Shown here: one piece after another, positions 51,501 through 59,476 of the stretch
How positions within the stretch are numbered: position 1 is the first letter of the stretch
How the letters are laid out: every line of letters begins with the position of its first letter
Assembly (NCBI GenBank): GCA_038230035.1
Contig: JBBRNX010000014.1
Span: 20,239-84,238 of the forward strand
Direction of reading: 5' to 3'
DNA from: Gaiella sp038230035
Lineage (GTDB): Bacteria; Actinomycetota; Thermoleophilia; Gaiellales; Gaiellaceae
DNA: 64,000 bases
The notes under the pieces: model-generated
The model's input: the letters and a program-made list of their open reading frames with translations, nothing else
What the model was told of the DNA's origin: nothing
The model's database searches: none
Program-made: the position numbers and the translations under genes

Positions 51501-51944
51501 GAGGTCGCGGCGACACTGTTCCCCGGTGGCGAGGGGCGGCTCAGGCTTGTCGAGCCGGATGAGGAGATGCCGGAGGCCGAGCAGGGGATCGAGGTCGAGT
51601 TGCGGCCAGCCGGCAAGCGCGTGACGCGGCTCTCGTTGCTCTCCGGCGGTGAGAAGGCGCTCGGCGCGATCTCGTTCCTGTTCGCCCTGTTCCTTGCGAA
51701 GCCATGCCCGTTCTACCTGCTCGACGAGGTCGAGGCCGCGCTCGACGACGCGAACATCGCGCGCTTCGTCGAGCTGCTGCGGCGGTACGCCGATCACGCG
51801 CAGTTCGTAGTCATCACCCATCAGAAGCGGACGATGGAGGCTGCAGACGTCCTCTACGGCGTGACCATGGGTGACGACGGTGTCTCGCAGGTCGTGTCGC
51901 GACGGTTGCCTCAGCACGACGGGCCCGTTGCGGCGACGGCCTAG
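48501..51944 (+). CDS. smc: Chromosome segregation protein SMC
   Basis: Condensin ATPase of 1147 residues that works with ScpA and ScpB. The N-terminal head starts MHLRSLRLRGFKSFPDTLEL with Walker A GPNGSGKSN (residues 31-39) and the Q-loop region VGLGGSMHSIVSQGKVDAVL. Two long Ala/Glu/Arg-rich coiled coils flank a hinge around residues 500-640 (ARELAASGETLALSVLDVDP to WFAGETAEAVLLEMDG). The C-terminal head has LSGGEKALGAISFLFALFLA (from residue 1047) and Walker B PFYLLDEVEAALDDANIARF. It ends in a TAG supplied by a palindromic repeat. Confidence 0.97.
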   Translation: MHLRSLRLRGFKSFPDTLELKFEPGVAVVVGPNGSGKSNVADAIVWAAGSLTPSELRAEKPDDVLFAGGGSRPAADHCEVELVFDNEDGALGDLDYSEVSITRRLVRSGEGQYLVNKAPVRRTDLVELLADVGLGGSMHSIVSQGKVDAVLASKPEDRRALVEEAAGLGKFKRRKHRAELKLARVATQVERARDVEDEVRKRLRPLALQATAAERAEKLLVEIAGLRARIAELDLEAIAERQALAQERRDASTLARRATQERLTAVLRERQEAEDELSDAAGRREAALSAQYRLQGAGERLSLRREAASAIETRLGADLADHERAAAVETDEPVQALERQANTAAVEAREAAQASGAAAERARGAQSRVSTFERRVAAAAEADLEQLLRERHAADVAFRETTAGSDGTGRGLLALAATRERLALRRESVGRLCTSVDEQLREARTATAGGRSTPKELEAAANEAAALARAAAMERDDVAEQARSAQDRLLALERALAEREGIAPAARELAASGETLALSVLDVDPGSERAVAAALGWRASALLAADADAGLELVRRACESGLGSLTVLVGRDPRELVGELPVVGLDTLLDVHKPSVTTEGFGYDPGRGELWFAGETAEAVLLEMDGRRRALADQADELASRAEAAAHAASEAAIRAAEAETAFGAVAHLRDQSVDPALLEQSVGVASGLAAALEAAARQAAIIEARLSARSTEAADRAAGLGAELQRLTGIEAGLRRDVAEATARAQAADVALARLGGNLDLDPGDADRESLAAEAAELLAAFEAAAAAAGDAADRARNVAALLTERAPRRPAIDADLLGRLHGIVLELGSGLARAEGLASRLQEPVRARADAGAQRSSELGAELRRLGAAEVELRQAADLASERATEVEVELARLVAEAGEAQRRLDAADAAEIAAGDDRPELQIRVERLDARRETLGKVNPLAQEEYEDEKERLEELSTQRKDLEESLAEVAKLRDELADTVQRRFAETFDAVASNFEEVAATLFPGGEGRLRLVEPDEEMPEAEQGIEVELRPAGKRVTRLSLLSGGEKALGAISFLFALFLAKPCPFYLLDEVEAALDDANIARFVELLRRYADHAQFVVITHQKRTMEAADVLYGVTMGDDGVSQVVSRRLPQHDGPVAATA

Positions 51945-51967
51945 GGGCGACCCTTGGTTCGCCCTCG
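51941..51967. repeat. REP-like element, half copy overlapping the smc stop
   Basis: CTAGGGGCGACCCTTGG followed by TTCGCCCTCG matches one arm of the full element at 52961, with one base change. The second arm is missing. The smc stop codon is the TAG of the repeat. Confidence 0.7.
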
Positions 51968-51984
51968 TGAGAGCCTGTGGCAGG

Positions 51985-51990
51985 TAGCTT
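51985..51990 (+). promoter_or_regulatory. -10-like hexamer TAGCTT before ftsY
   Basis: TAGCTT ends 6 bases before the ftsY GTG. Confidence 0.45.
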
Positions 51991-51996
51991 CAGCGC

Positions 51997-52965
51997 GTGT
52001 CGAGAACCTGGGCTGAGCTTCTTGGCGACGCTGCCGGCGCGGTCGATGACGAAGAGCGGGCCGGCTTCCTTGGCCGCCTGAAGGAGTCGCTGTCGAAGAG
52101 CCGGCGCGCGCTGACGGAGCAACTCGTTGCGGTGGCGTTCGATCCGGCCGACGGCGAGTCGTGGGAGCGGCTCGAGGTGGCGCTGCTCCGCGCGGATGTG
52201 GGTGTTCCTGCGACAGCCGAGCTCGTCGCACGACTCGAGGCTCGAAGCGAGATCGGCTCCTTGGAGGAGGCGCTCGCCGAGGAGATCGAGCGGCTCTTCG
52301 GCGAGCCACCGACACTGGCGGTTCAAGGTGAGGCGCCACGCGTCATCCTCGTCGTCGGCGTCAACGGAACCGGGAAGACGACGACGATCGGCAAACTTGC
52401 GAACACACTGCGCGAGCATGGGCGCTCCGTGTTACTCGGCGCGGGCGACACGTTCCGGGCCGCGGCCGAGGAACAGCTCGAGATCTGGGCGGAGCGGGCG
52501 GGCGCCGATTTCGTCGGAGCACCGGCGGGCGGCGATCCGGCCGCGGTCGCCTACGACGCGGTCGAGGCTGGGAAGGCGCGCGACCGCGACGTGGTTATCG
52601 TCGACACTGCCGGCCGGCTGCATACGCAGACGAACCTGATGGCGGAGCTCGAGAAGGTCAGGCGTGTCATAGCCGGCCGGATCGAGGGCGCACCGCACGA
52701 GACGCTGCTCGTCGTCGACGCGACAACCGGGCAGAACGGGTTGCAGCAGGCGAGGTTGTTCTCGGCGGCGGTCGGTGTGACGGGCGTGGCGCTGACGAAG
52801 CTCGACGGCTCGGCGAAGGGCGGCGTCGCTGTCGCCATTGCACATGAGCTGGGGCTGCCCGTGAAGCTCGTCGGCGTGGGGGAGGGTCTCGGCGACCTGC
52901 GGCCGTTCGATGCGCACGACTTCGCGCGCGCTCTTGTGTCCGACTCCGATAGGCCCCGATCGTAG
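51997..52965 (+). CDS. ftsY: Signal recognition particle receptor FtsY
   Basis: SRP receptor GTPase that docks ribosomes at the membrane with Ffh, encoded next. The 322 residues contain the N domain (FLGRLKESLSKSRRALTEQL), P-loop GVNGTGKTTTIGKLANTL, DTFRAAAEEQLEIWAERAGA, the G3 motif IVDTAGRLHTQTNLMAEL, VVDATTGQNGLQQARLF, and TKLDGSAKGGVAVAIAHELG. Only about 20 residues precede the N domain, so the acidic A domain of E. coli FtsY is absent, as in many actinobacteria. The start is GTG at 51997. Confidence 0.96.
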   Translation: MSRTWAELLGDAAGAVDDEERAGFLGRLKESLSKSRRALTEQLVAVAFDPADGESWERLEVALLRADVGVPATAELVARLEARSEIGSLEEALAEEIERLFGEPPTLAVQGEAPRVILVVGVNGTGKTTTIGKLANTLREHGRSVLLGAGDTFRAAAEEQLEIWAERAGADFVGAPAGGDPAAVAYDAVEAGKARDRDVVIVDTAGRLHTQTNLMAELEKVRRVIAGRIEGAPHETLLVVDATTGQNGLQQARLFSAAVGVTGVALTKLDGSAKGGVAVAIAHELGLPVKLVGVGEGLGDLRPFDAHDFARALVSDSDRPRS

Positions 52966-53021
52966 GGGCGACCCTTGGGTCGCCCTCGGCGGGAGAGGGC
53001 GACCCAAGGGTCGCCCCTACG
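52961..53021. repeat. REP-like palindromic element, perfect 27-bp copy
   Basis: Left arm 52961-52987 and right arm 52995-53021 are exact 27-bp inverted repeats, both beginning with the CGTAGGGGCGACC motif, with a 7-base loop GGCGGGA. The ftsY TAG stop is bases 3-5 of the left arm. This is the best-preserved copy in the window and would form a very stable hairpin in the ftsY transcript. Confidence 0.92.
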
Positions 53022-53050
53022 AGTGCTCGTGTCATGCGAATCCCTGTCTC

Positions 53051-53056
53051 TAGACT
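53051..53056 (+). promoter_or_regulatory. -10 hexamer TAGACT before ffh
   Basis: TAGACT ends 9 bases before the ffh ATG and lies just beyond the palindromic element. Confidence 0.5.
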
Positions 53057-53065
53057 CCCCGAACG

Positions 53066-54394
<1,329 letters not shown>

Positions 54395-54442
54395 AACCTG
54401 CACACTTCCAATCGACAATCGACGAAAGAGGACAGAGACTAG

Positions 54443-54688
54443 ATGGCAGTTCGTATGAGGTTGACACGGATCGGCTCGAAGAAGAACCCGATCTACCGCG
54501 TCGTGGTGGCCGACTCGCGTTCACCGCGCGACGGCCGTTTCATCGAGATCATCGGGCGGTACAACCCGCAGACGCACCCGTCGACGATCGAGCTCGACGA
54601 GACGAAGGTCAAGGACTGGCTGGCCAAGGGTGCGCAGCCGAGCGATCCCGTGGCCCGGCTGATCAAGGCTGCCGGTATCTCGGCCTAG
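54443..54688 (+). CDS. rpsP: 30S ribosomal protein S16
   Basis: An 81-residue S16 beginning MAVRMRLTRIGSKKNPIYRV, with VVADSRSPRDGRFIEIIGRY and WLAKGAQPSDPVARLIKAAG. A GAAAGAGGA ribosome binding site precedes the ATG. It heads the rpsP-khpA-rimM-trmD cluster, conserved in most bacteria. Confidence 0.97.
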   Translation: MAVRMRLTRIGSKKNPIYRVVVADSRSPRDGRFIEIIGRYNPQTHPSTIELDETKVKDWLAKGAQPSDPVARLIKAAGISA

Positions 54689-54694
54689 AACACC

Positions 54695-54925
54695 GTGGCT
54701 GAGCTGCTCGCCTGGATCGCCCGTCAGCTCGTCGACGACCCGTCGGCGGTGCACGTCGAGACGGTCGAGCGGGATGACGCCATCGTCTTTCGGCTGCATG
54801 TTGCGCCGGACGACATCGGCAAGGTGATCGGCCGCCAGGGCCGCCTGGCGCGCACGCTGCGGACGATCGTCCGGGCCGGCGCGGCACGCTCAGACACCCG
54901 GATGCTGCTCGAGATCGCTGAATAG
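54695..54925 (+). CDS. khpA: KhpA-type KH-domain RNA-binding protein
   Basis: A 76-residue single KH domain with the GXXG loop in DDIGKVIGRQGRLARTLRTI. KhpA proteins bind small and structural RNAs and affect cell division in Gram-positive bacteria. The GTG start lies 6 bases after the rpsP stop. The rpsP-khpA-rimM order is standard. Confidence 0.95.
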   Translation: MAELLAWIARQLVDDPSAVHVETVERDDAIVFRLHVAPDDIGKVIGRQGRLARTLRTIVRAGAARSDTRMLLEIAE

Positions 54926-54953
54926 TTCCTCGGATCTCGTCGAGGTTGGTCGC

Positions 54954-55385
54954 GTGGGACGGCCTCACGGGCTCGACGGTGCATTCGTCGTGGAGCGGGC
55001 AAGCGACGACGAGCGGCGGTTCGTCGTTGGTGCGAAGCTGTGGGTCGACGGTGCGGGGGCAGAGGTCGTCTTACGTCGCCGGGTCGGTGGCCAACGGCTT
55101 GCGATCAAGCTCGACCGAACGGTGGCACGCGGTCAGGTGTTGACGGTGCCACGATCCGAGCTTCCGCCGCCAGAGGCGGGCGCGTACTACATCTTCCAGC
55201 TGATCGGCCTCGACGTGGAAGAGGGCGGTCGCGTCGTCGGTCGGGTTCGCGACGTTCTGCCGGGCGCAGCCAACGACAACCTCGAGCTCGAGGACGGGAC
55301 GCTCGTTCCGCTCGTCGAGGATGCGATCGTCAAGGTGGATCTGGAGCAAGGTCGAATTCATCTCAACCCAGGCTTTACCCGCTGA
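54954..55385 (+). CDS. rimM: Ribosome maturation factor RimM (start uncertain)
   Basis: Assembly factor for the 30S head, binding S19. The 143-residue reading from the GTG at 54954 begins GRPHGLDGAFVVERASDDER and includes YYIFQLIGLDVEEGGRVVGR and the PRC-barrel strand VDLEQGRIHLNPGFTR. Conserved family residues (LVEVGRV) lie just upstream in the same frame, with no ATG, GTG or TTG available there. The true start may be CTG at 54918, overlapping khpA by 8 bases. The coordinate given is the first canonical start, and the real protein is probably about 12 residues longer. Confidence 0.88.
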   Translation: MGRPHGLDGAFVVERASDDERRFVVGAKLWVDGAGAEVVLRRRVGGQRLAIKLDRTVARGQVLTVPRSELPPPEAGAYYIFQLIGLDVEEGGRVVGRVRDVLPGAANDNLELEDGTLVPLVEDAIVKVDLEQGRIHLNPGFTR

Positions 55386-55421
55386 CGGCTACCCTGCACG
55401 ACCGCCCGACGGACGAATCAC

Positions 55422-56093
55422 ATGCGCCTCGACGTCTTCACCCAGATCCCGCACGCCTTCGGCTGGCTCACTGAGCAGAAGCCGCTCGCGACCGTGCTCG
55501 GCGGCGAGTTGGAGCTGCGGCTCTTCAACTACCGCGACACGACGCCGCTGCGTGCCGGGCAGGTCGACGACGATCCGTACGGCGGTGGTGCAGGGATGGT
55601 GCTCCGCGTCGACGTGGTTGCCGCCGCGCTCGACGCCGTGTACGGAGACACGCGTCCGGCTCGCATCGTCGCCTTGACGCCACAGGGGAGGCAGCTCGAT
55701 CAGGCGCTTGTCGAGGAGCTTGCGGCGGAGCCGGCGGTGGCGCTCTTGTCGTCACGGTTCGAGGGCTTCGACGAGCGCATCGTCGAGCACCTGTGTACGG
55801 ACACTGTCTCTGTCGGCCCGTATGTCATATCGGGCGGTGAGCTCCCGGCGATGCTCGTCGTCGATGCGATCGCTCGGCGGCTTCCTGGCGCTCTCGCGGA
55901 AGGCTCGGGCGAGAGTGAGAGCTTCTCGACGGAGCTCGACGGCGGCATCGAGTATCCGCATTTCACGCGCCCGGCGGAGTTCCGTGGCTGGGCCGTTCCC
56001 GCTGTGCTCCTGTCGGGTGATCACGCTCGCATCGACGAGTGGCGGCACGACCAGAGTCGTGTGCGAACCGAAAAGCTGACGCACTCTTCGTGA
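55422..56093 (+). CDS. trmD: tRNA (guanine(37)-N1)-methyltransferase
   Basis: SPOUT-class enzyme that methylates G37 of tRNA to prevent frameshifting. The 223-residue protein has MRLDVFTQIPHAFGWLTEQK, DDDPYGGGAGMVLRVDVVAA, the trefoil-knot motifs LLSSRFEGFDERIVEHLCTD (canonical CGRYEGFDER) and YVISGGELPAMLVVDAIARR. Ser-Ser replaces the usual Cys-Gly before Arg. A TACCCT hexamer sits 26 bases before the ATG. It overlaps lepB by 4 bases. Confidence 0.95.
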   Translation: MRLDVFTQIPHAFGWLTEQKPLATVLGGELELRLFNYRDTTPLRAGQVDDDPYGGGAGMVLRVDVVAAALDAVYGDTRPARIVALTPQGRQLDQALVEELAAEPAVALLSSRFEGFDERIVEHLCTDTVSVGPYVISGGELPAMLVVDAIARRLPGALAEGSGESESFSTELDGGIEYPHFTRPAEFRGWAVPAVLLSGDHARIDEWRHDQSRVRTEKLTHSS

Positions 56094-57388
56094 CCGACCA
56101 GCCGACCAACGACGAGCCGATCCCGAACCTACCGCCTCGCTTGGAGGTGAAGGACGGACGTTGGGTCGTCCCCGACGCGGCAGACGCATCGATTCTGGAC
56201 GCTTCTCGACTCGTCGAGTCGTCGGAGCCGTCGGAGCCCGCTCCTCCTGTCGAACGGACACGCCTCGTCGCTGCGCTTGTCGCCGGCGTTATCGTAGCGA
56301 TTGCGGGCGGCGTCGCGTGGGGGCTTGTCGCGAAGTGGACCGGCCGCGAGTTCGGCTTTCTCGCGTGGGCAGTCGGCATCTTGTGCGGCCTCGTCTGTGT
56401 CGAAGTCGGGGGGAAGCGCAAGACGTTCGCGTTGCAGGTGATCGCGATCGCCACGGCGGCGCTCGGCGTGCTCGTGGGCAAGTACCTGGCGTTTGCATTC
56501 ATCGTCCACAGCGGTACTGCGCTCGAGTTCGGCGCACCGCCGGCGATCCTCTCGACGGGGATGGTTCGCCTCTTCCGCACGGATCTGCGCACCGTTTTCG
56601 GGTTGCTCGACATCCTTTGGTTCGGTGCCGCGGTCGCCTCAGCGGCGCTGATAACACGCCCGAAGTGGCCCGACGTCGCGGCGACTCAGCCACCATTGCC
56701 GTCGGCAGCCGAGATCTCCTACGACGCAGACGGGCTCCCGATCCACACGTACGTTCCGCCGGTCTACCACTCGCGCAACCCCGTTGATCGCCTCGCGCGA
56801 CGGCTCCCCCAGCCGTGGCGCACGATCGTCGATTGGGCCGTGACCATCGCCGGGGCGATCGCGATCGTCCTTCTCATCAAGGCGTTTGTCGTGAACCCGT
56901 ACCGGATCCCGTCGTCGTCGATGGAGCCGATCCTCCACTGCGCGCGGCCCGCACAGGACTGTGAAGCGCGCTTCTCCGACCGCGTCCTGGCGAACCGCTT
57001 CATCTACCTCTTCCGCGATCCGCGGCGTGGCGAGATCGTTGTCTTCAAGACGCCGGACGCTGCAAAGGTGAAGTGCGGCGCCGGCGGGACGTTCGTCAAG
57101 CGCATCATCGGTTTACCCGGCGACAAGGTCGAGGTGAGAGTCCTCCGCGGCAACGGGTACGTCTTCATCAACGGGCGCAAGCTGAATGAGCCCTACATTC
57201 AGGCGATTCGACGCTCGCCCGCGAGTCCGTATGGCCCGACCACCGTGGCCAAGGACAACTACTTCATGATGGGCGACAACCGTGCGCAGTCCTGCGACTC
57301 ACGCTTCTGGGGCACCGTGCCGCGGAAGAACATCATCGGCAAGGTTTTCCTCACCTACTGGCCCCCGAACCGCCTGTCGTTCCGTTAG
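56090..57388 (+). CDS. lepB: Signal peptidase I fused to an N-terminal multi-pass membrane domain
   Basis: The C-terminal part is a type I signal peptidase: catalytic Ser277 in YRIPSSSMEPIL, catalytic Lys337 in GGTFVKRIIGLPGD, and YFMMGDNRAQSCDSRFWG. It is preceded by its own transmembrane helix (VDWAVTIAGAIAIVLLIKAF). Residues 1-205 are extra: a hydrophilic start, then three to four membrane helices (LVAALVAGVIVAIAGGVAWG, LAWAVGILCGLVCVEVGG, ALQVIAIATAALGVLVGKYL, VFGLLDILWFGAAVASAALI). This pattern resembles a widespread small membrane domain of unknown role. The total is 432 residues against about 200-290 normally. Confidence 0.92.
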   Translation: MTDQPTNDEPIPNLPPRLEVKDGRWVVPDAADASILDASRLVESSEPSEPAPPVERTRLVAALVAGVIVAIAGGVAWGLVAKWTGREFGFLAWAVGILCGLVCVEVGGKRKTFALQVIAIATAALGVLVGKYLAFAFIVHSGTALEFGAPPAILSTGMVRLFRTDLRTVFGLLDILWFGAAVASAALITRPKWPDVAATQPPLPSAAEISYDADGLPIHTYVPPVYHSRNPVDRLARRLPQPWRTIVDWAVTIAGAIAIVLLIKAFVVNPYRIPSSSMEPILHCARPAQDCEARFSDRVLANRFIYLFRDPRRGEIVVFKTPDAAKVKCGAGGTFVKRIIGLPGDKVEVRVLRGNGYVFINGRKLNEPYIQAIRRSPASPYGPTTVAKDNYFMMGDNRAQSCDSRFWGTVPRKNIIGKVFLTYWPPNRLSFR

Positions 57389-57395
57389 CTTCCGG

Positions 57396-57401
57396 TAGAC
57401 T
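57396..57401 (+). promoter_or_regulatory. -10 hexamer TAGACT upstream of rplS
   Basis: TAGACT lies 30 bases before the rplS ATG, with a GC-rich CCGGCCGGCCGTCGGCCG leader that could fold into a hairpin. Confidence 0.45.
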
Positions 57402-57431
57402 CCCGGCCGGCCGTCGGCCGCTTCCTTTCTC

Positions 57432-57782
57432 ATGAGCACGGTCATCCAGAGCATCGAGCAGCGTCAGCTGCGCAGCGATATCCCTCGCTTCAAGGCCGGG
57501 GACACCGTCGGTGTGCATTTCAAGGTGATCGAGGGGACGCGCCAGCGGATCCAGCTCTTCGAAGGCATCGTCATCAAGCGCCAGGGCTCCGGTTCCCGCG
57601 AGACCTTCACGGTGCGCAAGCAGTCGTCCGGTGTCGGTGTCGAGCGCACGTTCCCGCTGCATTCGCCGAAGATCGAGAAGATCGAGGTGAAGGCGATCGG
57701 CGACGTCAATCGGGCGAAGCTCTACTACCTCCGCGATCGTGTGGGCAAGAAGGCCCGCGTGCGCGAGATCCGCCAGAGCTAG
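57432..57782 (+). CDS. rplS: 50S ribosomal protein L19
   Basis: A 116-residue L19 starting MSTVIQSIEQRQLRSDIPRF, with VHFKVIEGTRQRIQLFEGIV and VGVERTFPLHSPKIEKIEVK. It closes the rpsP-rimM-trmD-rplS cluster, here with lepB inserted between trmD and rplS as is common in actinobacteria. Confidence 0.97.
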   Translation: MSTVIQSIEQRQLRSDIPRFKAGDTVGVHFKVIEGTRQRIQLFEGIVIKRQGSGSRETFTVRKQSSGVGVERTFPLHSPKIEKIEVKAIGDVNRAKLYYLRDRVGKKARVREIRQS

Positions 57783-57789
57783 GACCTCG

Positions 57790-58119
57790 ATGCGGCCTTC
57801 GGCCGCGCTCCTCTCCGCTGTTGTCTGTGTGCTCGTGGCCACGGGCTGCAACGATGTGCAACAGAGCAGCGCGCGGCAGGCGCTGGAGGCGTATCTCCAC
57901 GCGCTGCCAGGCGATGGCGGCTACGACGTCGGCTCGACCCGTTGCACCGGCAGCGCGCGTACGGGCTTCGTCAACGTCGTGCCGACGTCGATGTTCGTCT
58001 GTCTCTCGCACCGGCACGACGGCATCTGCGACAGGTTCCAAGTCACGTTGCGCCGGGATGGCCCGGCGACCGTCAAGCTGGCGCGGTTCGACGCAGGCTG
58101 TGTCTTGCCTCTGAGTTGA
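57790..58119 (+). CDS. Putative small lipoprotein
   Basis: A 109-residue protein with a short signal peptide and lipobox MRPSAALLSAVVCVLVATGC, predicting lipid attachment at Cys20 by Lgt. The mature part (QSSARQALEAYLHALPGDGG, STRCTGSARTGFVNVVPTSM, FVCLSHRHDGICDRFQVTLR) has several cysteines that could form two disulfides. No family was recognised. It lies 7 bases after rplS, so it may be read from that transcript. Confidence 0.65.
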   Translation: MRPSAALLSAVVCVLVATGCNDVQQSSARQALEAYLHALPGDGGYDVGSTRCTGSARTGFVNVVPTSMFVCLSHRHDGICDRFQVTLRRDGPATVKLARFDAGCVLPLS

Positions 58120-58165
58120 CACGGAATCGGCAGAGTGATGTGACGAACCCGGCCGGGGGCGGCGA

Positions 58166-58171
58166 TATCCT
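58166..58171 (+). promoter_or_regulatory. -10 hexamer TATCCT before rnhB
   Basis: TATCCT ends 6 bases before the rnhB ATG. Confidence 0.5.
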
Positions 58172-58177
58172 CGAGCG

Positions 58178-58834
58178 ATGCGAGACGGACCCGGCCAACG
58201 ACTTCTCCGTTTCGACCGTCGGCTAGGTGTCCGGTTTGTCGCGGGGGCCGACGAGGCCGGCCGCGGTTCTCTCGCCGGTCCGCTCGTCGTCGCGGGCGTA
58301 CTTCTCGACTACGAGGCGTTACGTGGCTCACGTGTGCGCTGCCTTGCGCTGTTGAACGATTCGAAGCAGGTCTCCCCAGATGCCCGCGAGGCGCTCTTTC
58401 GTGCGGTGGTCAGTTCGGCAACCGCGATCTCGGTGCGCGTGATCCCATCTGGCGAGATCGACCGAGTCGGCTTGCATCGGTCGAACCTCGGCGGCCTTCG
58501 CGCGGTTCTCGGCGATCTCCATCCGACGGCAGAGGCGTGCCTTGTCGACGGCTTCCGGCTCGGCCCTGCTGCACTGCCGCATCGGGCGATCGTCGACGGT
58601 GATACGAAGAGCGCGGCGATCGCCGCCGCGTCGATCGTCGCCAAAGTCGTTCGGGATCGCGCAATGCGGCGTCTCGACGCGCTCTACCCGTGCTACGGGT
58701 TCGCGTCGCATGTCGGCTACATCACGTCACGCCATTCGCTCGCCGTGCGCGCCCACGGCCCATGCGAGCAGCACCGGCGGAGCTTCAACGCCAAGGCATA
58801 CGTCCCGGAGGAACTGCTTGCGGCAGCCTCGTGA
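58178..58834 (+). CDS. rnhB: Ribonuclease HII
   Basis: Removes ribonucleotides from DNA by cutting RNA-DNA hybrids. The 218-residue protein has VRFVAGADEAGRGSLAGPLV with the DEAGRG catalytic motif, LNDSKQVSPDAREALF, AIVDGDTKSAAIAAASIVAK and LYPCYGFASHVGYITSRHSL. About 15 residues before VRFVAG are not conserved. It overlaps yraN by 4 bases. Confidence 0.96.
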   Translation: MRDGPGQRLLRFDRRLGVRFVAGADEAGRGSLAGPLVVAGVLLDYEALRGSRVRCLALLNDSKQVSPDAREALFRAVVSSATAISVRVIPSGEIDRVGLHRSNLGGLRAVLGDLHPTAEACLVDGFRLGPAALPHRAIVDGDTKSAAIAAASIVAKVVRDRAMRRLDALYPCYGFASHVGYITSRHSLAVRAHGPCEQHRRSFNAKAYVPEELLAAAS

Positions 58835-59175
58835 ACCCGGGAGAGCGCCGTGCTGCGAGGCATTACCTCTTGCGAGGCTGGCGTGTTGTCGGAACGAACG
58901 AGCGCGTTGGGCGGAACGAGATCGATCTGATCGTCCGTCGGGGGCGGCGGCTCCTCGTCGTCGAGGTGAAGGAGAAGACAGGCGACGGCTATGGCGATCC
59001 GCTCGAGATGGTCGACGCCGAGAAGCTGCGTCGCGTGCGCCGCGCCGCTCAGGCGTGGCTTGCAGCTCGGTCCGAGCTGGCGGATCTCGAGGTTGGGTTC
59101 GAGGTCGTCGGGGTCTCGCCGGGCCGCCTGGAACGGGTCAGGGTTGAGCCTGGCGACGAGACCGACCCTGCATAG
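58831..59175 (+). CDS. yraN: YraN/UPF0102 family putative endonuclease
   Basis: A 114-residue protein with the restriction-endonuclease-like core: ARHYLLRGWRVVGTNERVGR, NEIDLIVRRGRRLLVVEVKE, giving the Glu, Asp and Glu-x-Lys of the predicted active site. The biological role is unknown. rnhB-yraN-comM-dprA linkage is common in bacteria; here two genes separate yraN from comM. Confidence 0.93.
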   Translation: MNPGERRAARHYLLRGWRVVGTNERVGRNEIDLIVRRGRRLLVVEVKEKTGDGYGDPLEMVDAEKLRRVRRAAQAWLAARSELADLEVGFEVVGVSPGRLERVRVEPGDETDPA

Positions 59176-59199
59176 CCAATGAAACGGCTGTCGATTGAC

Positions 59200-59205
59200 T
59201 ATGGT
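59200..59205 (+). promoter_or_regulatory. -10 hexamer TATGGT before the 77-residue gene
   Basis: TATGGT ends 6 bases before the ATG at 59212, favouring that start over the ATG at 59179. Confidence 0.4.
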
Positions 59206-59211
59206 CGTCCG

Positions 59212-59445
59212 ATGGCCGGACTAACCCGTCGCCAACCGCGCAGGCGTCTCTGGCAGCGGATCAGACGTCTGTTGGGTTTGCATCCGGAGCCGCCTTCGCT
59301 GCTACCCCCGTTCGACCCTCCGGACGACGGGGAGTCGCTCGTTCCAGCGGGGCCGCCAAGAGGGCCGCGTCCCGCGGGAGCCGTTGCGCTCGACCTGCCC
59401 AAGGCACCCGTGGATGTCGACGCGAGGGGGCGCTCGACCGACTAG
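59212..59445 (+). CDS. Small basic/proline-rich hypothetical protein (77 aa)
   Basis: Starts with a strongly basic segment (AGLTRRQPRRRLWQRIRRLL), then a Pro/Asp-rich stretch (PEPPSLLPPFDPPDDGESLV) and a Gly/Pro-rich end. No family was recognised and the protein is probably largely disordered. The basic N-terminus could bind nucleic acid or membranes. An upstream ATG at 59179 would add 11 residues. Coding status is moderately supported by promoter spacing and its place in a compact run of genes. Confidence 0.45.
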   Translation: MAGLTRRQPRRRLWQRIRRLLGLHPEPPSLLPPFDPPDDGESLVPAGPPRGPRPAGAVALDLPKAPVDVDARGRSTD

Positions 59446-59476
59446 GACCTGGAGCTTTGCCGTCGAACTCTTCGGC

